A DNA stretch of 64,000 nucleotides from Microlunatus lacustris (GTDB lineage Bacteria; Actinomycetota; Actinomycetes; Propionibacteriales; Propionibacteriaceae). Positions 41,350-50,004 of this stretch are shown here, in pieces (positions within the stretch are counted from its first letter, which is position 1; every line of letters starts with the position of its first letter). The notes beneath the pieces were generated by a model. It searched no databases. It was not told where the DNA came from and saw only the letters and a program-made list of their open reading frames with translations. The stretch is taken from positions 1 through 64,000 of the forward strand of contig BAAAJN010000003.1 of NCBI GenBank assembly GCA_039527025.1, given 5' to 3'. Made by a program: the position numbers and the translations under genes.

Positions 41350-42528
41350 TCAGTCGTCCTCGGTGGCGGTCACCATGACCGCGACCGGGGCGAGGTAGCC
41401 GTTCGGGTCGAGCATCCAGCCGGCGTCGAAGGCCGCCTCGACGACCTCAGGCGCCCACTCGCACCGGATGCGGCCGTCGCCGGCGTTGACGACGAGCAGC
41501 TCACCGGTGCCCGGGGTGGCAGCGTCGCCGCCGTTGTCAGCAGTGCCGGCCTCCAGCAGCTCGATCCGGCGCCAGCTGCCCGGCAGCACCGACAGCATGT
41601 CCTGCGGTCCGAGGACCACGGTCTCCTCGGCGTCGCCGGCGTTGAGCGTCACCTGCCAGCGGCCCGACTTGACCAGCAGCGTCGAGGTGGCGTCGTGCCG
41701 GTGCCGCAGCAGGCCCTCGCCCGGCGTCGCCCGCAGCCAGGCCATGTTGAAGCTGTGCGGCTCGTGCAGCCGCGGCACCTGCCGGCGGTCCTCGCTCATC
41801 CCGTAGCCGATGACCAGCGCCAGCTCCCCCGCGCCGCCCGGCAGCGCGTGGCTCAGCGTCGCGTGCGCGCTGTAGCGGCGGTCGCCGGCCTGGGTGACCC
41901 GCTCGCGCATCTCCTCCACGCTGTAGGTGGTGAGGTCGTCGATGTACTCCTGCTTCATCGGCTTGATCAGCGGGACGTCGGAGGGCAGCTCGTCGCCCGC
42001 CACGGTGTCGATCAGCCGGTTGTCGGCGGTCAGGTGCAGGCCGTAGGACTCGGCCTCCTTGAGCACCGACGGCCCCCAGATGATGCCGCCGGTGACGTCG
42101 TGGCCCAGCACGGTGAGCAGCAGGCCCTCGTCGGGGCCCTCGTTGGTGAAGCCGCGGAAGATCCAGCTGGGCACCGAGATGATGTCGCCGTCGTGGCTCA
42201 CGTACTCGCCCTGCTTCCCGTCCACGCCCCAGCGGATCCGGAAGGTGCCGCCGAAGTTGATGAACACCTCGGCGGTGAAGTGCAGGTGCAGGTTGTTGTT
42301 GACGCCGTTCGGCATCCCCGCGGCGCCCACGTTGTAGCCGTGCGGCTCGCTGAGGTTGATGAACTGCTTGGCGTTCTGGGAGACGCCGGGGCCGATGAAG
42401 GCGTAGTTCGACTTGCGGTCCGAGCCGGGGGTCCGGCAGTCGATGAAGGCGGCGTTCTCGGCCACCCAGTCGGTGCGGCGGATGGTCCGTCGGGCCACCT
42501 CGGTGGAGGGGACGACCACGTCGGTCAT
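41350..42528 (-). CDS. Bicupin protein, LacI-linked catabolic cluster
   Basis: The 392-residue protein has two cupin barrels: one near residues 75-130 (NNLHLHFTAEVFINFGGTFRIRWG) with two His before a Glu, as in metal sites, and one near 280-340 (LLRHRHDATSTLLVKSGRWQVTL). The split resembles homogentisate- or gentisate-type dioxygenases, but the characteristic sequences are absent. I do not recognise a family. It sits between the NTF2-like and nitrilase genes. The likely reaction is oxidation or isomerisation of a pathway intermediate. Confidence 0.75.
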   Translation of the reverse strand: MTDVVVPSTEVARRTIRRTDWVAENAAFIDCRTPGSDRKSNYAFIGPGVSQNAKQFINLSEPHGYNVGAAGMPNGVNNNLHLHFTAEVFINFGGTFRIRWGVDGKQGEYVSHDGDIISVPSWIFRGFTNEGPDEGLLLTVLGHDVTGGIIWGPSVLKEAESYGLHLTADNRLIDTVAGDELPSDVPLIKPMKQEYIDDLTTYSVEEMRERVTQAGDRRYSAHATLSHALPGGAGELALVIGYGMSEDRRQVPRLHEPHSFNMAWLRATPGEGLLRHRHDATSTLLVKSGRWQVTLNAGDAEETVVLGPQDMLSVLPGSWRRIELLEAGTADNGGDAATPGTGELLVVNAGDGRIRCEWAPEVVEAAFDAGWMLDPNGYLAPVAVMVTATEDD

Positions 42529-42586
42529 GAGGGATCCTTTCGGCAGGAGGGGGGACGGCGGGCCTCGGCGGCAGCCGGGCTCGGCG

Positions 42587-43567
42587 TCAGTAGATGTTGG
42601 TGCTGTCGTAGGGGGTGTCGCCGCGGCGGACGGCGATCTGGGTGCGCACGGAGATCTCGTCGTAGATCCGCACCTCCCGGACGATCCGGCCGTCCTGGAC
42701 GAGGAACTGCGAGACGCCGAGGATCTCCACCGGGGTCCCGGTCAGCGGGCCGAAGTCGGCGACGCCGTTGTACTCGCCCCGGTAGACCCAGGTGACGGCG
42801 ACCCGGAGGCCGGCGTACCGCTCCGCGGCGTTGGCGGCCACGTCGCGGACCTCGAACTGCCCGGCGGGGAAGGCCCGGAGCATCCGCAGCAGCTCGCGGC
42901 GGTAGTTCTCGGGCCGGATGACGGTGCGGTAGCCGACGGTGTGCAGGGTGAGGTCGCGGACGAAGTAGTCCTCGACGGCCTTGAGGTCGCGCCCGTTCCA
43001 CACCTGCTCGATCATCGCGAGCACGTGGGAGACCTCCGGACGGTGGTCGTCGGGCCGGGGTCCGGAGTCGCCGACGGCCAGCACGTCGGTCGGCGGAGCC
43101 TCGGTCATGCTGCCCGAGAAGCCGAGGTAGCCCTTCTCCCGGGCGACGGCGTCGGGGTCCTGGCCGAGCTGCAGGGCGATGGCCAGGGAGTCCCGGACCA
43201 CCCACTCCTCGACCATCCGGCCCCGCCGGTAGAGGCAGTTGGCGATGGTGCGGTGCACGAACCCGTTCGCCGGGTCGGCGGAGAAGACGAGGTGGGAGCT
43301 GAGGAACGCGTCGTCGCCGCGGGCCTCCCAGACCACGTCCTCGGCCTGGCCGACCCGGTCCGGCGTGGCGGCGATCCGCATCAGCGTGCCGGCCACCACC
43401 TCCTCGACCCCGACCGAGGTCCCGTACGCCCCGTGCACGATCGAGTCCGGCTCGTAGTTCTCCCGGATGTGTCCGATCGAGCGGTTGACCCAGATCAGGT
43501 CGGTCACCTCCCGGATGAAGTCGTCCGGGTCGGTGTAGGGCTGGTACGCGACGGGGTCCAACGGCAT
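42587..43567 (-). CDS. Tandem SnoaL/NTF2-like domain protein
   Basis: The 326-residue protein contains two NTF2/SnoaL-like modules (about 15-140 and 180-310), each with a helix-rich start and a final strand set (IVREVRIYDEISVRTQIAV). Tandem forms occur in polyketide cyclases and ketosteroid isomerase-like enzymes. AGGAGG lies 4 nt before the ATG. A LacI-type palindrome at 43604 lies upstream, so it heads the NTF2-bicupin-nitrilase unit. Confidence 0.75.
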   Translation of the reverse strand: MPLDPVAYQPYTDPDDFIREVTDLIWVNRSIGHIRENYEPDSIVHGAYGTSVGVEEVVAGTLMRIAATPDRVGQAEDVVWEARGDDAFLSSHLVFSADPANGFVHRTIANCLYRRGRMVEEWVVRDSLAIALQLGQDPDAVAREKGYLGFSGSMTEAPPTDVLAVGDSGPRPDDHRPEVSHVLAMIEQVWNGRDLKAVEDYFVRDLTLHTVGYRTVIRPENYRRELLRMLRAFPAGQFEVRDVAANAAERYAGLRVAVTWVYRGEYNGVADFGPLTGTPVEILGVSQFLVQDGRIVREVRIYDEISVRTQIAVRRGDTPYDSTNIY

Positions 43568-43603
43568 GGGTCCTCCTGGTACGGCGACGGGCGTGCTCTC
43601 GCA

Positions 43604-43619
43604 GTGTATGCGTATGCAC
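43604..43619. promoter_or_regulatory. Imperfect copy of the ATACGTAT palindrome
   Basis: GTGTATGCGTATGCAC contains TATGCGTATG, one mismatch from the CATACGTATG core found at 44732 and 53680. It lies about 40 bp before the NTF2-like gene, between it and lacI. Confidence 0.55.
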
Positions 43620-43642
43620 AGCTCGTCGTCGAGTGGCCCTGC

Positions 43643-44638
43643 TCAGGGAGCCGCGCCCAGCGTCCCCCGCTCCACCAGCCGGCTGGGGAAGCGCTCGTGC
43701 CGGAACGGCGCGTCCGGTTCCTCGATCCGGTCGACCAGCAGGCTGGCCGCGCGTCGCGCCATCGCGTCCAGGTCGAAGGCCACGGTGGTCAGCTGGAGCA
43801 GCGGCCAGCGGGCTGCCGGCAGGTCGTCGAAGCCGACGATCGAGACGTCGGTGGGCACCCGCAGCTCCAGCTCCCGGGCGGCGTTGAGCGCGCCGTAGGC
43901 CACGACGTCGTTGCCGCAGACCAGGACGCTCGGCCGGTCGGCGCGCTGCAGCAGGTGCCGGGCACCGGCGTGGCCGGTCTCGAAGTCGAAGGGCCCGCGG
44001 TAGCTGAGGGCGGAGCCGATGCCGACGCCGCCGACGGCCAGCGCGTCGCGCAGCGCGGACTCCCGCTGCTCGGCGGTGCTGGTGTTGCGGGGGCCGAAGA
44101 TCGCGCCCACCCGCCGGTGGCCCAGCTCGAGGATCCGTGCCGCCAGCTGGCTCAGCCCGCTCTCGGCGTCGACCTCGGCCGAGTCCGCCTCGACCGACTC
44201 CGCGGTGCGGTTGAAGTAGACGAAGGGGACGCCGCGGTCGCGCAGCCGGACGGGCAGCAGCGAGTCCACCGTGGTGGTGGCCAGCAGCACCCCGTCCACC
44301 CCGTTGGCCAGCAGCCGCTCGGCCACCCGGCCGGTGTCGGAGGACTCCGTCTGCAGCACCAGCTGGTAGTCCAGCGCCTCCAGCTCGCGGTGGATCGGCG
44401 CGATGACGTGCGGGTAGAACTGGTTCTCCAGGTCGGTCAGCAGCAGCCCGATCCGCCGGGTGCGGCCGCTGGACAGCGCCCTGCCGGTCTCGCTGGGGAC
44501 GTAGCCCAGGGCGGCGGCGGCCTCCCGGACGCGGCGCTTGGTCTCCTCGGAGACCTTGGGGCTGTCGCGGAGGGCTCGTGAGACCGTCGGCTGGCTGACC
44601 CCGGCCAGGCGCGCGACGTCGTGGCTGGTGACCACCAT
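43643..44638 (-). CDS. LacI family transcriptional regulator of the catabolic cluster
   Basis: The 331-residue protein has the LacI helix-turn-helix (TSHDVARLAGVSQPTVSRALRD) with the hinge helix, then a periplasmic-binding-protein-like effector domain (IGLLLTDLENQFYPHVIAPI, VVAYGALNAARELELRVPTDVSI, VGFDDLPAARWPLLQLTTV). It presumably represses the adjacent catabolic genes in the absence of a carbohydrate-like effector. ATG 44638 is used because AAGGGGAG precedes it. It diverges from hisD1, with a perfect palindrome between. Confidence 0.92.
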   Translation of the reverse strand: MVVTSHDVARLAGVSQPTVSRALRDSPKVSEETKRRVREAAAALGYVPSETGRALSSGRTRRIGLLLTDLENQFYPHVIAPIHRELEALDYQLVLQTESSDTGRVAERLLANGVDGVLLATTTVDSLLPVRLRDRGVPFVYFNRTAESVEADSAEVDAESGLSQLAARILELGHRRVGAIFGPRNTSTAEQRESALRDALAVGGVGIGSALSYRGPFDFETGHAGARHLLQRADRPSVLVCGNDVVAYGALNAARELELRVPTDVSIVGFDDLPAARWPLLQLTTVAFDLDAMARRAASLLVDRIEEPDAPFRHERFPSRLVERGTLGAAP

Positions 44639-44731
44639 GCGAGGCTCCCCTTCCGGCGGGCTGGAGGGCAGCATAGCCGCCGGCGCCCCGGTCGCCCTTG
44701 ACCCGACGGACCGGCTCGGGGTGTACTACCG

Positions 44732-44743
44732 ACATACGTATGT
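44732..44743. promoter_or_regulatory. Perfect LacI-type palindrome ACATACGTATGT
   Basis: A 12-bp perfect palindrome with a central CG, as usual for LacI-family operators, in the 150-bp region between lacI and the divergent HisD-type dehydrogenase gene. Related sequences stand at 43604 and 53680. Confidence 0.8.
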
Positions 44744-44788
44744 AGGCGTTGCTGCGGTGACGTCGTCGACGAGCCGAGGAGTTCCTGC

Positions 44789-46117
44789 GTGCCCACCCAT
44801 CTCAAGACCGGCCGGTCGAAGTCGTTCGCCGACACCAGCCAGGACGACGTCCGCGAGCGCGTGCAGGGGATCATCGCCGACATCCGCTCGCGGGGCGACG
44901 CTGCGGTCCGCGAGTACGCCGAGACCTTCGACCGCTGGACCGGGGACTTCCGGCTCTCAGCCGAGAAGGTCGCCGAGATCATGGCCACCCTGCCGCAGCA
45001 GGTGATCGACGACATCGTGTTCGTGCAGTCCCAGGTCCGGCACTTCGCCGAGGTGCAGCGGGCTTCGATGACCGACGTCGAGGTCGAGACGCTGCCCGGG
45101 GTCTTCCTCGGCCACCGGCACGTCCCGGTGCAGGCCGCCGGCGCCTACATCCCGGGCGGCAAGTACCCGCTGACCGCCTCGGCCCACATGACGGTCATCA
45201 CCGCCAAGGTCGCCGGCGTGCCGCGCGTCGTCGCCTGCACCCCGCCCATCCGCGGCGAGATCCCCGCCGCCACCGTGGCCGCGATGCACCTGGCCGGGGC
45301 CGACGAGATCTGGATCCTGGGCGGGGTGCAAGCGGTGGCCGCGATGGCCGTCGGCACCGAGTCGATGGACCGCGTCGACCTCATCGCCGGACCGGGCAAC
45401 GCCTACGTGGCCGAGGCCAAGCGCCAGCTGTTCGGCGAGGTGGGCATCGACCTGTTCGCCGGGCCGACCGAGATCCTCGTCGTCGCCGACGAGGCGGCCG
45501 ACCCGTTCCTGGTCGCCGTCGACCTGCTCTCCCAGGCCGAGCACGGACCAGAGTCGCCCGCGGTGCTGGTCACGAACAGCGAGCGGGTGGCCCGCGAGGC
45601 GATGGCGCACGTCGAGCGGATCCTGCCCGGCATGCCGACCGCGGACTACGCCGGCCCGGCCTGGCGCGACTACGGCCAGGTCATCGTCACCGACGACCTC
45701 GACGAGGCCTACGCCGTCGCCGACTCCTTCGCCTCCGAGCACGTGCAGATCTTCACCGCCGAGCCGCGCGCGGCCCTGGACAAGATGGTCCACTACGGCG
45801 CCCTGTTCCTCGGGGAGAACACCTGCGTCTCCTACGGCGACAAGGTGATCGGCACCAACCACGTGCTGCCGACGCTGGGCGCCGCGCGCTACACCGGCGG
45901 CCTGTGGGTGGGCAAGTACCTGCGCACGGCCACCTACCAGGAGGTCCGGGACACCACGTCCAGCGGTGAGCTGGGCCGGGTCTGCGGTCGCGCCTCGCGG
46001 GTGGAGCTGTTCGAGGGCCACGCCCGCTCGGGCGACGCCCGCGCGGCCCGGCACCTCGGCGACCGGTTCGACTGGATCGACGCCGCGCTCGAGACCGAGC
46101 CCGCCGGCCAGCCGTGA
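44789..46117 (+). CDS. Histidinol-dehydrogenase-family oxidoreductase, copy 1 (HpsN-like)
   Basis: The 442-residue protein has the complete zinc/catalytic set of HisD enzymes: Gln249 and His252 (SQAEHGPES), Glu317-His318 (ASEHVQIF), Asp351 (YGDKVIGTNHVLPT) and His411 (EGHARSGD). Its setting rules out histidine biosynthesis. Catabolic HisD homologues such as HpsN (sulfopropanediol 3-dehydrogenase) oxidise a primary alcohol twice to a carboxylate with NAD+. CCGAGGAG precedes the GTG. It is the first gene of an operon with an SDR and an HpcH-type aldolase. Confidence 0.88.
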   Translation: MPTHLKTGRSKSFADTSQDDVRERVQGIIADIRSRGDAAVREYAETFDRWTGDFRLSAEKVAEIMATLPQQVIDDIVFVQSQVRHFAEVQRASMTDVEVETLPGVFLGHRHVPVQAAGAYIPGGKYPLTASAHMTVITAKVAGVPRVVACTPPIRGEIPAATVAAMHLAGADEIWILGGVQAVAAMAVGTESMDRVDLIAGPGNAYVAEAKRQLFGEVGIDLFAGPTEILVVADEAADPFLVAVDLLSQAEHGPESPAVLVTNSERVAREAMAHVERILPGMPTADYAGPAWRDYGQVIVTDDLDEAYAVADSFASEHVQIFTAEPRAALDKMVHYGALFLGENTCVSYGDKVIGTNHVLPTLGAARYTGGLWVGKYLRTATYQEVRDTTSSGELGRVCGRASRVELFEGHARSGDARAARHLGDRFDWIDAALETEPAGQP

Positions 46118-46881
46118 CGGCGCTGACGGACCTGACCGGACGGACGGCGCTGGTCACCGGCGGCGGGAACGGGCTCGGAGCCGCCATCGCCCGGGCCCTG
46201 CACGCGCAGGGGGCGGCCGTCGTGCTGGCCGGACGCCGGGCCGAGCCGCTGCAGCAGGTCTGCGCCGGGCTCGGCGAGCGGGCGTCCTGGCAGATCTGCG
46301 ACGTGGCCGACCCTGCGTCGGTGACCGCACTGGCCGAGGCGCTGGCCGACGTCGAGGTCGACGTCGTGGTCAACAACGCCGGCGTGGCGGGGCCGGTCGC
46401 GCCCTTGACGGAGGTGTCCGTCGAGGAGTGGGACGAGGTCTTCGACGTCAACGTCCGGGGGGTGTTCCTGGTCTGCCGGGCGTTCCTGCCGCCGATGGTG
46501 GCGCGCGGCCGGGGCGACGTGGTCAACGTCGCGTCGGTCTCCGGCAAGCGGCCGCTGGTCCGGCGCACCCCGTACGCCGCGTCGAAGATGGCGGTGATCG
46601 GGTTGACCTCGACGCTGGCGTTCGAGGTCGGGCCGGCCGGGGTGAACGTCAACACGCTGTCTCCCGGCCCGGTGGCCGGGCCCCGGATGGAGCGGAACTT
46701 CCGGCTGGAGGCCGAGCGGACGGGCAGCACCGAGGCCGCGGCCGAGGAGGCGTTCGTGTCCCGGTCCGCCCTGGGCCGGATGGTGACCGAGGAGGAGGTC
46801 GGCGCGGCCGTGGTGGCGATGCTGGCGATGCCCGGACTGTGCGGAGCGGACGTCGACCTGTCGGCGGGGATGGTGGCGTGA
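46114..46881 (+). CDS. Short-chain dehydrogenase/reductase
   Basis: The 255-residue SDR has the cofactor loop TGGGNGLG (15-22), NNAG (87-90) and catalytic Ser141, Tyr154 and Lys158. Length and motifs are classical for NAD(P)-dependent alcohol or sugar-acid dehydrogenation. GTG overlaps the hisD1 stop (GTGA); its own stop overlaps the aldolase ATG by one base. It probably oxidises another hydroxyl of the same substrate. Confidence 0.9.
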   Translation: MTALTDLTGRTALVTGGGNGLGAAIARALHAQGAAVVLAGRRAEPLQQVCAGLGERASWQICDVADPASVTALAEALADVEVDVVVNNAGVAGPVAPLTEVSVEEWDEVFDVNVRGVFLVCRAFLPPMVARGRGDVVNVASVSGKRPLVRRTPYAASKMAVIGLTSTLAFEVGPAGVNVNTLSPGPVAGPRMERNFRLEAERTGSTEAAAEEAFVSRSALGRMVTEEEVGAAVVAMLAMPGLCGADVDLSAGMVA

Positions 46882-47633
46882 TGAGCGGATCGTTGAAGGC
46901 CCGGCTGGCGAACGGGGAGCGGCTGCTCGGCGCCCTGCTGCGGCTGGGCACCGAGGAGCTCGTCGAGATGGTCGCGGTCAGCGGCTTCGACTTCGTGCTG
47001 CTGGACACCGAGCACGGCGCCGCCGACGTGGGCGAGCTCCGCCGGCACCTGGTGCTGGCGCAGACGCACGGCGTCCCCGTGCTGGTCCGGGTCGGCGGGC
47101 ACGAACCCGCCCTGGTGCTCCGCGTCCTGGACGCCGGCGCCGAGGGCGTCGTCGCCCCGCACGTCGACACCCCCGAGCAGGCCGCGGCGCTGGTGGCGTC
47201 CGCGCACTACCCGCCGACGGGGCTCCGCGGCTTCGCGACCTACGGGCGCGCTGGCCGGTTCGGGCTGGTCAGCGCGGACGAGCACGCCCGGGCCGCCGCG
47301 GAGCGCACGCTGGTCTTCGGGATGATCGAGTCCCCCGCCGGCGTCGCCGCGGCCGACGCGATCGTCGCCACCCCCGGCCTGGACGGAATCATGGTCGGCA
47401 CCGCAGACCTCCGCGCCTCCAGCACCCCCGCCGATCCCGACCCGGCCGAGGGCCTGGCCACCGTGCACCGGTCCCTGGCCGCCGCCGGCCGGGCCCGGAT
47501 GGACATCGTCGGCAGCCGCGCGGCCGCGGAGGCCTCCTTCGCCGACGGCGCCCAGCTGGTGGTCTACAACCTCACCGCGACGGTGATGGCCCACCTCGCC
47601 GACCTCCGCACGGCCCTCCCAACCGCGCCCTGA
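46881..47633 (+). CDS. HpcH/HpaI family class II aldolase
   Basis: The 250-residue enzyme has the HpaI-type residues at standard positions: His45 (LLDTEHG), Arg70 (LVRVGG), metal ligands Glu150 (GMIESPAG) and Asp176 (VGTADL). Such enzymes retro-aldol cleave 2-keto-3-deoxy or 4-hydroxy-2-keto acids to pyruvate plus an aldehyde; sulfo-Entner-Doudoroff KDSG aldolase belongs here. Its last codons and TGA are inside a copy of the dispersed repeat. Confidence 0.9.
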   Translation: MSGSLKARLANGERLLGALLRLGTEELVEMVAVSGFDFVLLDTEHGAADVGELRRHLVLAQTHGVPVLVRVGGHEPALVLRVLDAGAEGVVAPHVDTPEQAAALVASAHYPPTGLRGFATYGRAGRFGLVSADEHARAAAERTLVFGMIESPAGVAAADAIVATPGLDGIMVGTADLRASSTPADPDPAEGLATVHRSLAAAGRARMDIVGSRAAAEASFADGAQLVVYNLTATVMAHLADLRTALPTAP

Positions 47634-47682
47634 GCCTGTCGAAGGGCCCACGGACCCCCGCACCCTGAGCCTGTCGAAGGGC
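47627..47682. repeat. Two direct copies of CCCTGAGCCTGTCGAAGGGC
   Basis: Copies lie at 47627-47647 (extended by one base) and 47663-47682. The TGA of the first copy is the aldolase stop codon (47631-47633). Relatives lie at 21785, 48137, 48191 and 59491. Confidence 0.9.
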
Positions 47683-47851
47683 CCCACTCGCCGAGCGCGG
47701 CCGGGACGATCGACGCAACAACATCCACGCACTTGGCTGGGGTAGACGAGCCGATGGATCTGAGAGCGCCGTGCACAAGCCCGATCCGCCCGTCGTCCAC
47801 AGCCTCCCAGCCGGGCTGGCACCTGCGGCAGGACGCGCAGAGCCTCAGGGC

Positions 47852-48184
47852 ATGCCTTGGACCTACATCCTGCGATGTTCCGATGACTCCTACTACGTCG
47901 GCAGCGCACGCGACCTCGACGGACGGATGAGTCAGCACGCGATCGGCACCGCCGGTTCTTACACAGCCAGACGTCGGCCGGTCGAACTCGTCTGGGCCCT
48001 GGAGTGTGAGCGGATCGATGAGGCCTACGTCCTCGAGCGAAGGATCAAGGGCTGGCGCCGCGAGAAGCGGGAAGCCTTGATCGAGGGGCGGTTCGCCGAC
48101 CTCCCCGGGTTGTCGCGAGCGGGATCCCACCGGGGTCCTTCGACAGGCTCAGGACGTGAGACCGACCGGCCATCAAGGGCCTGA
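47852..48184 (+). CDS. GIY-YIG nuclease-domain protein
   Basis: The 110-residue protein has the GIY-YIG pattern (YILRCSDDSYYVGSARDL), Arg and His in RMSQHAIG, and EAYVLERRIKGWRREKREAL as in UPF0213/YhbQ-like proteins. A catalytic Glu is expected in the last motif. The last 20 residues (GPSTGSGRETDRPSRA) are encoded partly by a repeat copy at 48137. The surrounding DNA is less GC-rich than neighbours, so it may be a recent arrival. No good ribosome site is seen; the start is uncertain. Confidence 0.7.
   Translation: MPWTYILRCSDDSYYVGSARDLDGRMSQHAIGTAGSYTARRRPVELVWALECERIDEAYVLERRIKGWRREKREALIEGRFADLPGLSRAGSHRGPSTGSGRETDRPSRA
48137..48153. repeat. Repeat copy inside the GIY-YIG gene 3' end
   Basis: CCTTCGACAGGCTCAGG is the reverse complement of the repeat at 47627 and encodes part of the GIY-YIG C terminus. 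Confidence 0.8.
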
Positions 48185-48190
48185 GGCTGC

Positions 48191-48370
48191 TTGCCCTTCG
48201 ACAAGCTCAGGGCGCAGTGGTTGCCCTTCGACAAGCTCAGGGCGCAGTGGTTGCCCTTCGACAAGCTCAGGGCGCAGTGATTGCCCTTCGACAAGCTCAG
48301 GGCGCAGTGGTTGCCCTTCGACAAGCTCAGGGCGCAGTGGTTGCCCTTCGACAAGCTCAGGGCGCGGTGG
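48191..48370. repeat. Tandem array: six 30-bp units with a REP-like core
   Basis: Six head-to-tail units of exactly 30 bp, each with the core CCCTTCGACAAGCTCAGGGC, differ at one or two positions (unit 3 ends GTGA, unit 6 has GGCGCGG). A partial unit (ACAGGCTCAGGGCGCCG) follows at 48371 and contains, read on the minus strand, the TGA of the alpha/beta hydrolase. It fills the space between two convergent genes. Confidence 0.92.
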
Positions 48371-48376
48371 ACAGGC

Positions 48377-49081
48377 TCAGGGCGCCGCGGGAGCCGCGAG
48401 CCAGTGGCGGAGGTGGTCGCTGACCACGGCGGGCTGCTCCAGCGGGGAGAGGTGACCACTGTTCTCCACGACGCGCAGGGTGACCCCGGGGACGAGCCGC
48501 GCGATCTCGGTGTGCCGGTCCAGCCCGCAGAGCCGGTCGTCGCGGGCGGCGAGCACCAGCGTCGGGCAGCGGACCAGGACCAGGCCCGGCCGCTCGTCGA
48601 CGCGGGTGGCTTGCAGCCGCAGCTGCCGGTCGTAGGCCTCGGTGCCCAGCTCCTCGGCCATGGTCAGCGTGGCGGCCACCACGTCGGCCCGCCGGTCGAG
48701 CACGGGCGGTGACAGCAGCAGCGGCAGCAGGCTCCCCTGCAGCGTCCGCGCCGAGCCGGCGACCAGCTGCGCGCGCTGCTCCGCCCACACCGCCCGCTGG
48801 GCCGGCGTCGGGGCGTAGGGATTGGTGGACAGCACGGCCAGCCGGGTCACCCGCGCGGGCGCTCGCCGGACCAGCGCCATGGCCACGATGGCGCCCAACG
48901 ACAGCCCGGCCAGGGCGAACCGCTCGGGCAGCAGCTCCAGCAGGCGGTCCACCTCGGCGTCCAGCGACGGCCGCTCGAGCAGCGGGGTGAGCGGGGCGAC
49001 GGGCAGGTCGAGCCCTGACCAGAGCGCCGCCGTGCAGCCCATCCCGGGCAGCAGCACGAGCGGCTCGGCGGCGGTGCTCAC
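48377..49081 (-). CDS. Alpha/beta hydrolase of the catabolic cluster
   Basis: The 234-residue protein has the nucleophile elbow GLSLG, an acid-strand region LVLAARDDRLCGL and catalytic His in ENSGHLSPLEQP, typical of esterases/lactonases. GTG overlaps the ABC permease stop (GTGA), so it belongs to the hisD2-ABC operon and may open a lactone or ester. Its TGA lies in a repeat fragment. Confidence 0.85.
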   Translation of the reverse strand: MSTAAEPLVLLPGMGCTAALWSGLDLPVAPLTPLLERPSLDAEVDRLLELLPERFALAGLSLGAIVAMALVRRAPARVTRLAVLSTNPYAPTPAQRAVWAEQRAQLVAGSARTLQGSLLPLLLSPPVLDRRADVVAATLTMAEELGTEAYDRQLRLQATRVDERPGLVLVRCPTLVLAARDDRLCGLDRHTEIARLVPGVTLRVVENSGHLSPLEQPAVVSDHLRHWLAAPAAP

Positions 49082-50004
49082 CCCTTGACGGCGCCGGAGG
49101 CCAGTCCGGCGACCAGGTACTTCTGGGCCACGAAGGCGATCCCGACCACCGGCAGGGTCAGCAGCACGGTGGCGGCCGAGGCCTGCTGCAGCAGCGGCAG
49201 GTTCTGGCCGATCTGGGTGGCGATGAACACCGGCACCGTCTTGGCGGTGACGTCGGTCAGCACGGCCGCGGTCAGGTACTCCTGGAAGGCGAACAGGAAC
49301 ACGAAGATGCCGGCGGTCAGGATGCCCGGCCCCATCAGCGGCAGCATGATCTTCCGCAGCACCCCGAAGCGGGTGCAGCCGTCGACCATCGCCGCCTCGT
49401 CCAGCTCGCGGGGGATCTCGGCGAAGAAGTTGCGCAGCAGCCAGATGGTGAACGGCTGGTTGATCGCGATCAGCGCCGCGGCCAGGGCGTAGGTGGTGTC
49501 GTAGATCCCCAGCGACTTGCTGATCTCGTACATGGGCAGCACGACGGCGAAGCGCGGCAGGGCGCGGAAGACCAGGGCCAGCACCAGCAGCACCAGCGAG
49601 GCGACGCCGCCGTAGCGGGACAGCGCGTAGGCGCAGGGCAGCCCGACGAGCAGCGCGACCAGCGTGCTGATCACCGCGACGATCACGGTGTTCGCCAGGT
49701 AGAGGTAGAAGTTGGTGGTCTGCCAGAGGTCGACGTAGGGCTGGAACGTCGGCGCGAACGCGAACACCGGCGGGTTGGAGAAGGCCACGTTGGTCGGCTT
49801 GAGCGAGGACAGGGTGGCCCAGATGAACGGGAACACCATCAGCACGCAGGTCGCGGCCAGGACCAGGGCGGAGATCACCGCGACCGTCCGCCGCCGGGAG
49901 CGGTAGCGGGCGCGGGTCGCGTCCCGCTCGGCGATGGAGGCGGCCGTGGCCACGGCGCCGCGGCGCGGGGCGGTGTCCCCGGCGGGCTGCAGGTCGATGG
50001 TCAT
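49078..50004 (-). CDS. ABC transporter permease (sugar-type), second
   Basis: The 308-residue permease has an N-terminal helix after an Arg-rich cytosolic stretch, five more helices and the EAA loop (LDEAAMVDGCTRFGVLRKIM). This is the MalG/CUT1 type. ATG overlaps the first permease's stop. No ATP-binding subunit is encoded in the cluster. Confidence 0.92.
   Translation of the reverse strand: MTIDLQPAGDTAPRRGAVATAASIAERDATRARYRSRRRTVAVISALVLAATCVLMVFPFIWATLSSLKPTNVAFSNPPVFAFAPTFQPYVDLWQTTNFYLYLANTVIVAVISTLVALLVGLPCAYALSRYGGVASLVLLVLALVFRALPRFAVVLPMYEISKSLGIYDTTYALAAALIAINQPFTIWLLRNFFAEIPRELDEAAMVDGCTRFGVLRKIMLPLMGPGILTAGIFVFLFAFQEYLTAAVLTDVTAKTVPVFIATQIGQNLPLLQQASAATVLLTLPVVGIAFVAQKYLVAGLASGAVKG

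Noticed and set aside
48191..48370. CRISPR array
   Set aside because: Units are contiguous 30-bp tandem copies with no unique spacers and no cas genes nearby.
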